DNA of 64,000 nt from an uncultured Litoreibacter sp. (GTDB taxonomy: Bacteria > Pseudomonadota > Alphaproteobacteria > Rhodobacterales > Rhodobacteraceae): assembly GCA_947494645.1 (NCBI GenBank), contig CANLVO010000001.1, positions 992,001 through 1,056,000 on the forward strand, in the 5' to 3' direction. Under the pieces are notes generated by a model that saw only the letters and a list, made by a program, of their open reading frames with translations, searched no databases and was not told where the DNA came from. The translations under genes and the position numbers were made by a program. This document shows positions 1-9,281 of the stretch, piece after piece (the stretch's first letter is position 1; every line of letters begins with the position of its first letter).

Positions 1-140
1 TGATCCAGGGCTATGTCGTAGGCCGCGCGTTGGAGACCACGGAAGAAGACCTGATGAACACCGTCTTCCCGCATCCGACCCTGTCGGAGATGATGCATGA
101 AAGCGTGCTGGACGCATATGGGCGGGCAATCCACTTCTAG
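1..140 (+). CDS. lpdA: Dihydrolipoyl dehydrogenase, C-terminal fragment
   Basis: The window opens inside this gene. The visible 45 codons begin IQGYVVGRALETTEEDL and end in GRAIHF before a TAG stop. The run HPTLSEMMHESVLDA is the classic C-terminal interface segment of pyridine nucleotide-disulfide oxidoreductases of the Lpd type. Its His-Pro pair (HPT) supplies the His that acts as general base in the partner subunit. The enzyme reoxidises dihydrolipoamide as E3 of 2-oxoacid dehydrogenase complexes. Which complex this copy serves cannot be seen, because the rest of the gene lies upstream. Confidence 0.85.
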   Translation, partial: IQGYVVGRALETTEEDLMNTVFPHPTLSEMMHESVLDAYGRAIHF

Positions 141-170
141 GACATTGCGCCGACTATCGTCGTCGCCAAG

Positions 171-190
171 GCGGGGGGCCTGCCCCCCGT
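171..190. repeat. GC-rich hairpin downstream of lpdA
   Basis: GGGGGGC and GCCCCCC form a perfect 7-bp stem with a 2-base loop, extended by one more C-G pair. There is no T-run on either side, so this is not a standard intrinsic terminator. A similar G-rich hairpin stands after the PRC-barrel gene near 33,640. Confidence 0.5.
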
Positions 191-200
191 CGCTGACGCG

Positions 201-232
201 ACTCCCCCCGGGATATTTTTGAACATGGGAAG
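201..232 (+). repeat. 32-bp dispersed intergenic motif, copy 1
   Basis: This begins ACTCCCC, contains GGGATATTT and ends AACATGGGAAG. It matches 26 of 32 positions of the segment at 13258-13289, and both copies lie just beyond a strong GC-rich inverted repeat. The copy overlaps the possible ATG at 225 of the MFS gene, so that ATG may belong to the repeat rather than be a true start. Confidence 0.6.
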
Positions 233-233
233 T

Positions 234-1373
234 ATGAGCGCACCTCAACGGACCAACTGGCTGCTGGTGTTCATGCTGCTTTTGGCGGGGCTGTTCGCGG
301 CGGCGCAGTTCGGCAAGCTGACGCTGACCCTGCAGGTGCTGCGCGAGACCTACCCGAGCGGCGGCGCATTCGTGCCGGTGCTGATTTCCATCGTTGGGAT
401 CGTGGGCATCGTCCTGGGCGCAGTTGCAGGCTCTGTCGTGGCCCGCGTCGGGGTGACGCGGTCGATCATCGGGGCGTTACTTGCGGGCGGGGCGCTGTCT
501 TTGCTGCAGGCGATGATCCCGCCAATGGCTGCCTTTGCGTTTCTGCGCGTGCTCGAAGGGATCGCACATCTGGCGATTGTCGTGGCCACGCCCACCTTGA
601 TGGCCAGCATTTCCAGTGACGCCGACAGGCCGTTTGTGATGGGCATCTGGGCTGCGTTCTTCGGGATATCCATGGCGATCCTTGCGGCGATCCTGCCCTG
701 GGTGTTGGGACAAGGCGGCCTGCCGCTGGTCTTGGTCGGGCATGGCGCGGGGATGCTGATCATGGCGGCGTTGCTTTATCCGCTTTTGCCGAAGAGGCGT
801 ATCAGTGAACCCGTAAAGGTTTCCTACTGGGCGGAGCACCGGGTGATCTATACCACGCCGCGGCTGCTGATCCCCGGGGCGGGGTTCGTGTGGTACACGA
901 TCCTCTACATTGCGCTGCTGGCGGTGCTGCCGATTGCGTTGGCCTTGCCCGTTTGGGTGATCACCGCGCTGCCGCTTATCTCCATCGCGGGGACGCTTTG
1001 GGGCGGGATGCTGGCCAAGCGCGTCGCCCCTGACATCCTCGTCGCCGTGGGGTTTGCGCTGACGGCTTTGGCCACCGGGCTGGTTTGGGTCCTGTCGCCT
1101 GCGCTTTGGCCTCTCTTTGTGCTGTTCTTCGTGATGGCGCTGATCCCTGCGGGCTCTTTTGCCTCCATCCCGCATTTCAACGCCACAGCCACTGACCGGG
1201 CGCGGGCCACAGGCGGCATAGCGCAGCTGGGCAATGTGGGTACCACTTTGGGCACGCCGATCTTTGTGTTGGCGCTGGATGGCGGCGGGTTGGCGCTGAT
1301 CTGCGCGATCCTGACAGCCTTTTGCTTGCTGGGTCTGGGCGCGACCCGCGCGCTGGCGGCGCGGATCAAATAA
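234..1373 (+). CDS. MFS transporter
   Basis: The 379-residue product is almost wholly hydrophobic with about 12 predicted membrane helices, and its length and composition fit the major facilitator superfamily (CynX/NimT-like small MFS). After the first helix pair, the stretch GSVVARVGVTR resembles the loop 2-3 region of the family. The substrate cannot be told from sequence. Three in-frame starts exist: TTG 219, ATG 225 and ATG 234. I chose 234 because the upstream ATG lies in a dispersed repeat and homologues I recall begin near MSAPxRTNW. No operon partner is evident. Confidence 0.75.
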   Translation: MSAPQRTNWLLVFMLLLAGLFAAAQFGKLTLTLQVLRETYPSGGAFVPVLISIVGIVGIVLGAVAGSVVARVGVTRSIIGALLAGGALSLLQAMIPPMAAFAFLRVLEGIAHLAIVVATPTLMASISSDADRPFVMGIWAAFFGISMAILAAILPWVLGQGGLPLVLVGHGAGMLIMAALLYPLLPKRRISEPVKVSYWAEHRVIYTTPRLLIPGAGFVWYTILYIALLAVLPIALALPVWVITALPLISIAGTLWGGMLAKRVAPDILVAVGFALTALATGLVWVLSPALWPLFVLFFVMALIPAGSFASIPHFNATATDRARATGGIAQLGNVGTTLGTPIFVLALDGGGLALICAILTAFCLLGLGATRALAARIK

Positions 1374-1383
1374 ATCTGTGGAT

Positions 1384-1398
1384 GTTCTCTTTACGTTC
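1384..1398 (+). promoter_or_regulatory. SOS (LexA) box upstream of uvrA
   Basis: GTTC-tctttac-GTTC matches the alphaproteobacterial LexA site GTTC-N7-GTTC exactly. It lies 66 bases before the uvrA ATG, inside the short gap after the MFS gene, where a promoter would be expected. uvrA is a classical SOS gene, which supports the call. Confidence 0.85.
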
Positions 1399-1464
1399 TG
1401 TTAACCCGGTGGCATTCCCCGCAAGGAAGGCTATCTCTGGCGGGATTGCTGTTTGGGGTGGACC

Positions 1465-4374
1465 ATGGCCGAGCTGAAAAACATCGAAGTACGCGGCGCG
1501 CGCGAGCATAATCTCAAGAATATCGACGTCGACATTCCGCGCGACCAGCTGGTGGTGATCACCGGGCTGTCGGGCTCTGGCAAGTCCTCGCTGGCCTTTG
1601 ACACGATCTATGCCGAGGGGCAGCGTCGCTACGTGGAATCGCTGTCTGCTTATGCGCGGCAATTCCTCGACATGATGGAAAAGCCGGATGTGGATCATAT
1701 CGCGGGGCTGTCGCCTGCGATCTCGATTGAGCAGAAGACCACCTCGAAGAACCCCCGCTCTACCGTGGGTACCGTCACCGAGATTTATGACTATATGCGG
1801 CTGCTCTATGCCCGCGTTGGCACGCCCTATTCGCCTGCCACCGGCAAGCCCATCGAGGCGCAGCAGGTCCAAGATATGGTCGACCGCACGATGGCCATGG
1901 AGGACGGCACGCGCGGCTATTTGCTGGCTCCGATCGTGCGCGACCGCAAGGGCGAATACCGCAAGGAGTTCGCAGAACTGGCCAAGCAGGGCTTTCAGCG
2001 GGTCAAGGTGGATGGGGAGTTCTACGAGCTGGACGCACCGCCCACGCTGGACAAGAAGTTTCGTCATGACATCGACGTGGTGGTGGACCGGATCGTGGTG
2101 CGCGAGGGGTTAGAGACCCGGCTGGCGGACAGTTTCCGCACCGCGCTGGACCTGGCCGACGGCATTGCCATTCTGGAAATTGCCCAGAAGGCGGACGAGG
2201 AAGGTGAACCGGAACGTTTTACATTCTCCGAGAAATTCGCCTGCCCGACATCGGGCTTCACCATCCCCGAGATCGAGCCGCGGCTGTTTTCCTTCAACGC
2301 GCCCTTCGGGGCCTGCCCAAGCTGCGACGGGCTGGGGGTAGAGCTGTTCTTCGACGAACGTCTGGTGGTGCCGGATGCGACACTGAAGCTTTATGACGGT
2401 GCGCTGGCGCCGTGGCGCAAGGGCAAGTCACCTTACTTTTTGCAGACCATCGAAGCGATTGCGAAACATTACGAGTTTGACAAGAACACACCTTGGAAGG
2501 ACCTCGACGCGCATGTGAAGCAGGTCTTCCTCTATGGCTCCGGCGATGATGAAATCCCGTTCCGCTACGATGAGGGCGGGCGCGTTTACCAAGTCACGCG
2601 CAGCTTTGAAGGGGTGATCCCCAACATGGAGCGGCGCTACCGCGAAACCGACAGCTCGTGGATCCGCGAAGAGTTCGAGCGCTACCAGAACAACCGCCCC
2701 TGCGGGACCTGTGAAGGCTACCGTCTGAAGCAGGAGGCGCTGGCGGTGAAGATCGGGCCGGCCTCAAAGCCTGACGCGCTGCTGCATGTGGGCCAAGTGG
2801 TGCAGATGTCGATCCGCGAGGCGTTCGAGTGGTGCGAAAGCGTGCCGCAGAACCTGACCAAGCAGAAGAACGAGATCGCCAAAGCCATCCTCAAGGAAAT
2901 TCGCGAGCGGCTGGGCTTCCTGAACAATGTGGGGCTCGAATATCTGACGCTGTCGCGCAATTCCGGAACGCTGTCCGGTGGGGAGTCGCAGCGTATCCGG
3001 CTGGCCTCTCAAATTGGCTCGGGGCTGACGGGTGTGCTCTACGTGCTCGACGAGCCCTCTATCGGGTTGCATCAACGCGACAATGGCAGGCTGCTGACGA
3101 CGCTGAAGAACCTGCGTGACCAAGGCAACACGGTGATCGTTGTCGAGCATGACGAGGAGGCCATTCGCGAGGCCGACTACGTCTTCGACATTGGCCCGGG
3201 CGCAGGTGTGCATGGTGGCGAAATCACCGCCAAAGGCACACCGGATGAGGTGGCGGGCAACCCCAACTCGATCACCGGGCAATACCTGACCGGCAAGCGT
3301 GAGATCGCGGTGCCGGCCAAGCGGCGCAAGGGCAATGGCAAGAAGCTGACGGTCAAGAAGGCGACCGGCAACAACCTGCAAAACGTCACGGCTGATTTTC
3401 CGCTGGGCCAGTTTGTCTGCGTCACCGGCGTCTCAGGCGGCGGCAAGTCCACGTTGACCATTGAGACGCTGTTCAAGACTGCCTCCATGCGGCTGAACGG
3501 CGCGCGGCAGACGCCTGCGCCATGCGAGACGATCCAAGGGCTGGAACAGCTCGACAAGGTGATCGACATTGACCAGCGGCCCATCGGGCGCACGCCGCGC
3601 TCGAACCCGGCCACGTATACCGGGGCCTTCACCCCGATCCGCGAATGGTTCGCCGGGCTGCCAGAGGCCAAGGCCCGCGGCTACAAGCCCGGGCGGTTCA
3701 GCTTCAACGTCAAGGGCGGGCGCTGCGAGGCCTGTCAGGGCGACGGCGTCATCAAGATCGAGATGCACTTCCTGCCCGATGTTTATGTCACCTGCGAGAC
3801 CTGCAACGGCGCGCGCTACAACCGCGAAACGCTGGAGGTGAAGTTCAAAGGCAAGTCCATCGCCGACGTGCTGGATATGACCGTCGAAGATGGGCAGGAG
3901 TTCTTCAAGGCCGTGCCGTCGATCCGTTCCAAAATGGACGCGCTGATGCGGGTGGGCTTGGGCTACATCAAGGTGGGTCAGCAGGCCACGACGCTCTCAG
4001 GCGGTGAGGCGCAGCGCGTCAAGCTGTCCAAGGAGCTTGCCAAATCCTCCACCGGCAAGACGCTTTACATTCTGGATGAGCCGACCACCGGCTTGCATTT
4101 CGAAGACGTGCGCAAGTTGCTCGAAGTGCTCCACGAGCTGGTCGACCAAGGCAACAGCTGCATCGTGATCGAGCACAACCTCGACGTGATCAAAACCGCC
4201 GATCACATCATCGACATTGGTCCCGAGGGTGGCGATGGCGGCGGCAAGATCGTCGCCAAAGGCACGCCCGAGCAAGTGGCTAAGGTCGAGGGCTCCTATA
4301 CCGGGCACTACCTCAAGGACATGCTGACGCCAAAAACGGCGAAGAAGCCCAAGAAGAAGATCGCGGCAGAGTAG
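1465..4374 (+). CDS. uvrA: Excinuclease ABC subunit A
   Basis: This 969-residue protein is the damage-recognition ATPase of nucleotide excision repair and works with UvrB. It shows a first Walker A (GLSGSGKSS, about residues 34-42), a zinc-finger region with CPTSG and CPSCDGLG, and two ABC signatures (LSGGESQR and LSGGEAQR). Each signature is followed by a Walker B ([18 protein letters not shown]). The second Walker A is GVSGGGKST, and a second zinc finger has CEACQGDG and [10 protein letters not shown]. Length is normal for UvrA. I use the ATG giving [17 protein letters not shown], not the upstream TTG 12 bases earlier. An SOS box upstream implies LexA control. Confidence 0.98.
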   Translation: MAELKNIEVRGAREHNLKNIDVDIPRDQLVVITGLSGSGKSSLAFDTIYAEGQRRYVESLSAYARQFLDMMEKPDVDHIAGLSPAISIEQKTTSKNPRSTVGTVTEIYDYMRLLYARVGTPYSPATGKPIEAQQVQDMVDRTMAMEDGTRGYLLAPIVRDRKGEYRKEFAELAKQGFQRVKVDGEFYELDAPPTLDKKFRHDIDVVVDRIVVREGLETRLADSFRTALDLADGIAILEIAQKADEEGEPERFTFSEKFACPTSGFTIPEIEPRLFSFNAPFGACPSCDGLGVELFFDERLVVPDATLKLYDGALAPWRKGKSPYFLQTIEAIAKHYEFDKNTPWKDLDAHVKQVFLYGSGDDEIPFRYDEGGRVYQVTRSFEGVIPNMERRYRETDSSWIREEFERYQNNRPCGTCEGYRLKQEALAVKIGPASKPDALLHVGQVVQMSIREAFEWCESVPQNLTKQKNEIAKAILKEIRERLGFLNNVGLEYLTLSRNSGTLSGGESQRIRLASQIGSGLTGVLYVLDEPSIGLHQRDNGRLLTTLKNLRDQGNTVIVVEHDEEAIREADYVFDIGPGAGVHGGEITAKGTPDEVAGNPNSITGQYLTGKREIAVPAKRRKGNGKKLTVKKATGNNLQNVTADFPLGQFVCVTGVSGGGKSTLTIETLFKTASMRLNGARQTPAPCETIQGLEQLDKVIDIDQRPIGRTPRSNPATYTGAFTPIREWFAGLPEAKARGYKPGRFSFNVKGGRCEACQGDGVIKIEMHFLPDVYVTCETCNGARYNRETLEVKFKGKSIADVLDMTVEDGQEFFKAVPSIRSKMDALMRVGLGYIKVGQQATTLSGGEAQRVKLSKELAKSSTGKTLYILDEPTTGLHFEDVRKLLEVLHELVDQGNSCIVIEHNLDVIKTADHIIDIGPEGGDGGGKIVAKGTPEQVAKVEGSYTGHYLKDMLTPKTAKKPKKKIAAE

Positions 4375-4388
4375 GTGGGACGCGGGGG

Positions 4389-4814
4389 TTAACCCCCTGC
4401 GATTTCCACCACGTTCAGGATCACCCGGCTTTCATTATCGACAGAGATCACCCGATTGCCGATCTGGTAATATGTGGCGGCCTCCAGCGGCGGCAGGTCG
4501 ACGGCGGCGGGGTTCACCATCGCAGGCATGGCGCTTTCAAAGCGCTGGCCGGGCATCAGAATAACCGGATGGCGCAAGGAGCCATCGGTGACGCTGCCCC
4601 GGCTGGCGCAATGGCCGGCCTTACGAACTTGCCCGGGCGCACAGACCCGGCTGACGGTGCCTTTGACACGGGCAGCGCGGGGTTTGGCGGCTTTCGCGGC
4701 AACCTTCTGTTTGACTTGCGGCTTGGCACTTTGGGCCATCACGGGGGTCGTCACAGAACCGGCAAGCGCCACGGAGGTCGCAAGAGCGGACAGAAGAAGT
4801 TTGGGGGTGAGCAT
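4389..4814 (-). CDS. Secreted protein of unknown function
   Basis: The 141-residue product starts with a signal peptide (MLTPKLLLSALATSVALAG, cleavage near VMAQS). A Lys/Ala-rich basic stretch follows, then a small domain with two cysteines (SRVCAPGQVRKAGHC). The C-terminus, with YYQIGNRVISVD, resembles the tail of small RcnB-like periplasmic proteins, though I cannot assign a family. The start is the ATG with AAGGAG 7 bases upstream; a longer reading frame from 4922 lacks a signal peptide at its end. The gene converges on uvrA, and a GGGGGTTAACCCCC palindrome lies at its stop. Confidence 0.8.
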   Translation of the reverse strand: MLTPKLLLSALATSVALAGSVTTPVMAQSAKPQVKQKVAAKAAKPRAARVKGTVSRVCAPGQVRKAGHCASRGSVTDGSLRHPVILMPGQRFESAMPAMVNPAAVDLPPLEAATYYQIGNRVISVDNESRVILNVVEIAGG

Positions 4815-4994
4815 GGCAGTCTCCTTACACTCGTCAAAACGCCCGAACCAACCGCGCAGCGCAGGAGGGCTGGGTGAAACGTCAGCGTGCTGCAGATTCA
4901 AAACGCGGGCGCGCTGGTTCATTCGAAGTTAGTATATCACAGGCGCAGAACAAGCGCACGTCGCTCGTTTCTGAGGGCCTTGGCGAGTTCTGGA

Positions 4995-6206
4995 TCAGTC
5001 GACCAGCCGCGTCTCGATCTCTGCGGCGCTTTCCAGCGTTTTATGGACGGGGCAGCGGTCAGCAATCTCTAGCAGGCGGGCGCGTTGTTCCTCGTCCAGA
5101 TCGCCTTCGATATGGATTTCGCGCACGAAGCGGTCGATCTTTGAGTGGCCGCCATCGGCGTCCTGCGCATGCATGGCATCGTGTTTGACGTCCACCCAGA
5201 CATGGGTCATCGGCCATTTCTTGCGCCGCGCATACATCCGGATCGTCATCGAGGTACATGCCCCCAGACCGGCCGACAGGAAACCGTAGGGCGTCATTCC
5301 CTTATCCGTGCCGCCATAGGCCACCGGCTCGTCGGCCTGCATGTGAAACTTATGGCCCAGATTGATGTCTTGCAGGTACCCGTTGGGGTCTGCTTCGCGC
5401 ACCCGCAACACGCCTTCAGGCGCGCCAATGGGCGGCGCAGGCGGGCGCAGGTCGAGATATTTGGACGACCAGGCGGCGATCACGTCGGCGGCGTATTCGG
5501 CATCTGCCTCGCGGGTGATCAGGTGGTCGGCATCACATAACGTGATGAAGCTCTTGGGGTGCTTGGCATGGACGAAAATCTGCGTGGCGTTTTCCACGCC
5601 CACGGTCTGGTCAAGGGGCGCGTGCAGCACGAGAAGGGATTTGTTCAGGTGGCGCAATGCCTCTTCAAGGCGGCTTTGCGCGACGTCTTCCAGAAAACCT
5701 GCGCCGATCTTGATCGGGCGACCGCCCAATTGCACTTCGGCAGCCCCTTTGGATTTGATCTCTTCGACCGCGCCGCCGAAGTTATGGGTGACATGTTCTG
5801 GGTCAAACGGCGCGCCAATAGTCACCACCGCGCGGGCTTGAGGCACATGTTCGGCAGCCGCGATAATCGCGGCCCCGCCCAGCGAATGGCCGATCAACAG
5901 CTCCGGCCCCATGTCGCGCTTTGCCAGTTCGGCCGCAGCAAGCGACAGGTCCTCGACATTCGAGCTGAATGTGGTGTTCGCGAACTCGCCGGAGGAATGA
6001 CCCAAGCCCGTGAAGTCGAACCGCAGCACCGCGATGCCCATATTGGCCAGCCGGGACGCGATGCGCCGGGCCGCCGGAATGTCTTTCGAGCACGTAAAGC
6101 AATGCGCAAAAAGCGCCGTGGCCAGAATTGGACCCTCAGGCAGGTCCAGTCGCGCAGCAAGTTCGTCGCCGGAATGTCCGGTGAAGGTGAATCGTTCGGT
6201 GGCCAT
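4995..6206 (-). CDS. Alpha/beta hydrolase-OsmC fusion protein
   Basis: The 403-residue protein has two domains. Residues 1-250 are an alpha/beta hydrolase with a GHSLGG nucleophile elbow (Ser108) and His228 in DADH as a plausible triad member. Residues about 265-403 are an OsmC/Ohr-like domain with the paired redox cysteines Cys317 (GLGACTSM) and Cys385 (CPVHKT). OsmC proteins reduce organic hydroperoxides. The hydrolase half may release or deliver a substrate, which is inference. The same fusion is common in proteobacteria. It lies just downstream of dddP on the same strand, with about 120 bp between. Confidence 0.9.
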   Translation of the reverse strand: MATERFTFTGHSGDELAARLDLPEGPILATALFAHCFTCSKDIPAARRIASRLANMGIAVLRFDFTGLGHSSGEFANTTFSSNVEDLSLAAAELAKRDMGPELLIGHSLGGAAIIAAAEHVPQARAVVTIGAPFDPEHVTHNFGGAVEEIKSKGAAEVQLGGRPIKIGAGFLEDVAQSRLEEALRHLNKSLLVLHAPLDQTVGVENATQIFVHAKHPKSFITLCDADHLITREADAEYAADVIAAWSSKYLDLRPPAPPIGAPEGVLRVREADPNGYLQDINLGHKFHMQADEPVAYGGTDKGMTPYGFLSAGLGACTSMTIRMYARRKKWPMTHVWVDVKHDAMHAQDADGGHSKIDRFVREIHIEGDLDEEQRARLLEIADRCPVHKTLESAAEIETRLVD

Positions 6207-6330
6207 CTACTTCAATCCTTTGTTGGCACCAACGATGGGGGCATCACGCCAGCATAGCAACGCGGAGGGGCTCAAAGTCACGAGATGGTGAGCAGGATTT
6301 AACGCCCGTGATCCCCCATCTTTCAGACGC

Positions 6331-7671
6331 TTAGCCGCCCATGAGCCTGTGGTCGAACGGGTATTTGGTCAGATTTTCATAGCCGTCCTCGGTGATGATC
6401 ACCTGATCTTCCAGCTTGATGGAGAAGTCGCCGCCGACCTCACCCACCAACGCCTCGACGCAGATCGCCATGCCGGGTTGCAGCTCATGATCAAACGCCC
6501 CCTCGACATATTTGTCGGGGTAGGCGACCAGCGGCCACTCGTCACACAGCCCGACACCGTGCATCAGACAGCCGTATTTCTGGTCTTGGTATTTCTCGTG
6601 CAGCACATGGGTGTTCATCGTCAGATCGCGGATCGCCACGCCGGGTTTCAGCATCTCCATATTGGTCTGGATATGTTCCACGCTGTGCTTCATCGCCTCG
6701 ATCATGTCGGGCCGCGGGGCGGCGTCGCCGATCCACCATGTCCGCGAGATGTCGCAACAAATGCCGTACGCACCGATCAGGTCGGTATCAAAGGCCAGAA
6801 TTTCGTTGTCCTGGCAAATCCGCGGGCCGCATTCCTGGAACCACGGGTTGGTGCGTTGGCCAGAGGCCAGCAGCCGGGTCTCGATCCATTCGCCGCCGCG
6901 CTTGATGTTCTCGGCATGCAGCACGGCCCAGACGTCATCTTCCGACACAGTGCCTCCGGGGATTTGGCTGCGGGCAAAATCCTCCATCTCGTACATCGCC
7001 ATTTCGCAAGAGTGGCAGGAGGCGCGCATGGCCAGTATTTCATCCGGTCCCTTGATGGCGCGGGCATGCTCGGTCAGGTCCTCGCCCTCATGAACCTCGA
7101 ACCCCGCAGCTTCCAACGCCCGCAGGCCCGAGATCATGATCTTGTCCACTGCTAGCCGCCGGTTGCCACCGCCATGCTCTTTCAACAGGTCATCCACCTG
7201 CGCGGCAAACCCTGAGGCCGCTGCCTGCGTCTTGTCGCCTGTCGCAAAGTAAAACATCGACGCACCAGACCGACGTTCGCGCACCAGCGGGTTGAACTCG
7301 CTCAGAAACGGCGCGTTCTTGTAGTCCCAGATCACCATATATCCATCCGCGCAAACCAGCGTGGCGCGGAACGGGTTATGGGTGTTCCACAGCTGCATAT
7401 TGGTGCTGTCGGTGGCGTAGCGAATGTTGAGCGGGTCGAACATCAACAGCCCACCCATATCGTTTTTGACCACTTGGCCCACCAGCCGGTCGAGCCGGTA
7501 TTGTCGCATCCGCTCCAGATTGGGCAGGGAGAGCCCGGCCTTTTCCCATTCAGCATAGGCCAGCAGCGTCGGCCCGATTTCCATCCGGTCATTGTCATTG
7601 GCCAGCCCGTCTCCCAGATGGCTGCCTTTAGACGGATCGATCTTGCGCGTATCGCGATAATGCTGGTTCAT
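6331..7671 (-). CDS. dddP: DMSP lyase DddP (M24 metallopeptidase fold)
   Basis: DddP cleaves dimethylsulfoniopropionate to dimethyl sulfide and acrylate. The product has 446 residues, the usual DddP length. Its numbering matches the published Roseobacter enzyme: metal ligands Asp295, Asp297, Asp307, His371, Glu406 and Glu421, the proposed catalytic Asp377, and Tyr366 are all present. Family runs such as NIRYATDSTNMQLWNTHNPF and YGCLMHGVGLCDEWPLVAYP separate it from ordinary Xaa-Pro dipeptidases. The enzyme is presumed cytosolic, as no signal peptide is seen. It is divergent from the DUF3445 gene. No DMSP transporter or acrylate gene is adjacent. Confidence 0.95.
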   Translation of the reverse strand: MNQHYRDTRKIDPSKGSHLGDGLANDNDRMEIGPTLLAYAEWEKAGLSLPNLERMRQYRLDRLVGQVVKNDMGGLLMFDPLNIRYATDSTNMQLWNTHNPFRATLVCADGYMVIWDYKNAPFLSEFNPLVRERRSGASMFYFATGDKTQAAASGFAAQVDDLLKEHGGGNRRLAVDKIMISGLRALEAAGFEVHEGEDLTEHARAIKGPDEILAMRASCHSCEMAMYEMEDFARSQIPGGTVSEDDVWAVLHAENIKRGGEWIETRLLASGQRTNPWFQECGPRICQDNEILAFDTDLIGAYGICCDISRTWWIGDAAPRPDMIEAMKHSVEHIQTNMEMLKPGVAIRDLTMNTHVLHEKYQDQKYGCLMHGVGLCDEWPLVAYPDKYVEGAFDHELQPGMAICVEALVGEVGGDFSIKLEDQVIITEDGYENLTKYPFDHRLMGG

Positions 7672-7761
7672 AACTGGCCTCCCGATACGGTTCAGGATGG
7701 AAGCGCGATGTCGCCCGTGCTACCCAGAAAACGGCATGAAACGCGTCGCAAAGAGGGCAAA

Positions 7762-8571
7762 TTGACAGTTTTCGAACAAAAGCCTGCGATCTGCCAAGCA
7801 GTGCTGCCGGACGCGCCATGGCTGAGCCCAGCTACCCGCAAGCTGCCCGGCGTGCAGCCTTTGGACATGGCGCACTGGCTGATTGTTGACGATGCCTATG
7901 CCGGGCAAATGCGTGAACGTGCCCGGTTGTTGGCGCATCAGCGGGAGGACGTGCTGGCCTGCCAAGAAGCTGCGCTGCCCGCCGTGGTCGAGCTTTATGA
8001 CATGGTGCTGGCGCATGTGGCAGATGATCCGCGCTTTCAGTTTGACGGCGCGACTTGCACCCGCCCGGACGGGGCGGTCGTGCCACTCGACCGCAACGCG
8101 CCGCTTGAAACCTTGGGCCACCTCATCGCCGATGACCTGTGCATCATGCAAAAGCGCGGCGCAGAGCACGTGCTGACGGCGGCGCTCTTGTGTTTTCCGG
8201 CCAGCTGGTCCCTGAAGGAGAAATTCGGCCATCCGCTGAGCACCATCCATGCCCCGGTTGACAGCTATGACCCGGATATCGCGCGCCGTGTGCAGCGCCT
8301 GTTTGATGCGGTCAAGCCGGGCAAGCCGCTATGGCGGGCCAACGCGCTGTCCTATGCCAATCCCAGCCTTTATCAGCCCCGCAGCATGCAGGCCCCACGC
8401 GGGCCCGAGACCCGGGGCAGGTACCTCCGCTCTGAGCGGCAATGTATCCTGCGGCTGCCTGAGACGGGTGCGGTGGTGTTCTCCATCCACACGCGGCAAG
8501 TTGAAATGTCGAACCTTACCGCCGTGCAACTGGCCGGGCTGGACGACCACCCGCTGTTTCAGGTGCCGTAG
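7762..8571 (+). CDS. DUF3445 protein, heme-dependent oxidative N-demethylase alpha-like
   Basis: The 269-residue product carries DUF3445 runs: RKLPGVQPLDMAHWLIVDD near the N-terminus and CFPASWSLKEKFGHPLSTIH in the middle. Known members are the heme-binding subunit of oxidative N-demethylases and the roseobacter dimethylamine monooxygenase. Whether this lone copy acts on methylated amines is unproven, since the partner reductase and ferredoxin-like subunits are absent here. I take TTG 7762 (AGAGG just upstream), because homologues begin about ten residues before ICQxxLPxAPWL. ATG 7708 would add 18 residues and leave only 36 bp to dddP. Confidence 0.8.
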   Translation: MTVFEQKPAICQAVLPDAPWLSPATRKLPGVQPLDMAHWLIVDDAYAGQMRERARLLAHQREDVLACQEAALPAVVELYDMVLAHVADDPRFQFDGATCTRPDGAVVPLDRNAPLETLGHLIADDLCIMQKRGAEHVLTAALLCFPASWSLKEKFGHPLSTIHAPVDSYDPDIARRVQRLFDAVKPGKPLWRANALSYANPSLYQPRSMQAPRGPETRGRYLRSERQCILRLPETGAVVFSIHTRQVEMSNLTAVQLAGLDDHPLFQVP

Positions 8572-8684
8572 GGTAAGCCGTGGAAAAGTCGCACAAAATC
8601 GCCGGGTCATATCAAGAGGCTGGCCATAAGGTTAGGGGATCGTTAGCTTCCTTGGCATAACAAATCCAAAAAGGATGACAGGCC

Positions 8685-9173
8685 ATGGCTCAGAAACGCG
8701 CAACAGCAACCCGCAAAACGGTGACAGCGAAAGCCCCGTCATCGCGCGCGGCAGCCACGCCCAAGCGGTCCACGACAAAGGCAGCAATCCGCAAACCTGT
8801 GGCCGCAGCTAAGCCAAAAGCGCTGAGACCTGCCAAGCCCCCGAAAGCGACCAAGGCCACGAAACCAGCGGCCAAGTCTGAAAATATCGAGCTGTCAAAA
8901 CGCCAGCTTCTCGACCGGATCGTCACCGAAAGCGGTATGAAAAAGGGCGACGCCCGCACCGCGCTTGATGCGGTTCTTGCCGGGCTGCGCAACGCGCTGG
9001 CCGATGGTCACGACATCTCTGCCGCGCCTCTGGGCAAGGTCAGGCTGGTGCGCAAAAAAGACACCCCCAATGGCGAGTTGGCCGTGCTGCGGGTGAAGCT
9101 GAAAGATCCCAAGAAAATGGCGGCGAATAAGGCAGTCAATCAAGCGGTTGCAGAGGGCAGTGAACCCGGCTAA
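8685..9173 (+). CDS. HU-family DNA-binding protein with H1-like basic tail
   Basis: The first about 65 residues are a low-complexity Lys/Ala/Pro/Thr tail resembling histone H1. Residues about 70-150 form an HU/IHF-type fold (KRQLLDRIVTESGMKKGDA, then the beta-arm region LGKVRLVRKKDTPNGELAVLRVKLKDP). Such proteins probably bind or compact the nucleoid. The ATG follows an AAAGGATGACAGGCC leader with AAGGA. The gene stands alone between the DUF3445 gene and a tRNA. Confidence 0.85.
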   Translation: MAQKRATATRKTVTAKAPSSRAAATPKRSTTKAAIRKPVAAAKPKALRPAKPPKATKATKPAAKSENIELSKRQLLDRIVTESGMKKGDARTALDAVLAGLRNALADGHDISAAPLGKVRLVRKKDTPNGELAVLRVKLKDPKKMAANKAVNQAVAEGSEPG

Positions 9174-9186
9174 ATCACCGCCCAAT

Positions 9187-9261
9187 GGGTGATTAGCTCA
9201 GTGGTAGAGCGCTTCGTTCACATCGAAGATGTCAGGAGTTCAAATCTCTTATCACCCACCA
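9187..9261 (+). tRNA. tRNA-Val (CAC)
   Basis: A complete cloverleaf can be drawn: acceptor GGGTGAT/ATCACCC, D-loop AGCTCAGTGGTAGAGC, anticodon stem CTTCG/CGAAG around the loop TTCACAT, and T-arm AGGAGTTCAAATCTCTT. The anticodon is CAC (Val, GTG). Discriminator A and an encoded CCA complete it. It lies 12 bases after the HU-like gene. Confidence 0.95.
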
Positions 9262-9281
9262 TTATCCCGTCTTCGCAGGAC

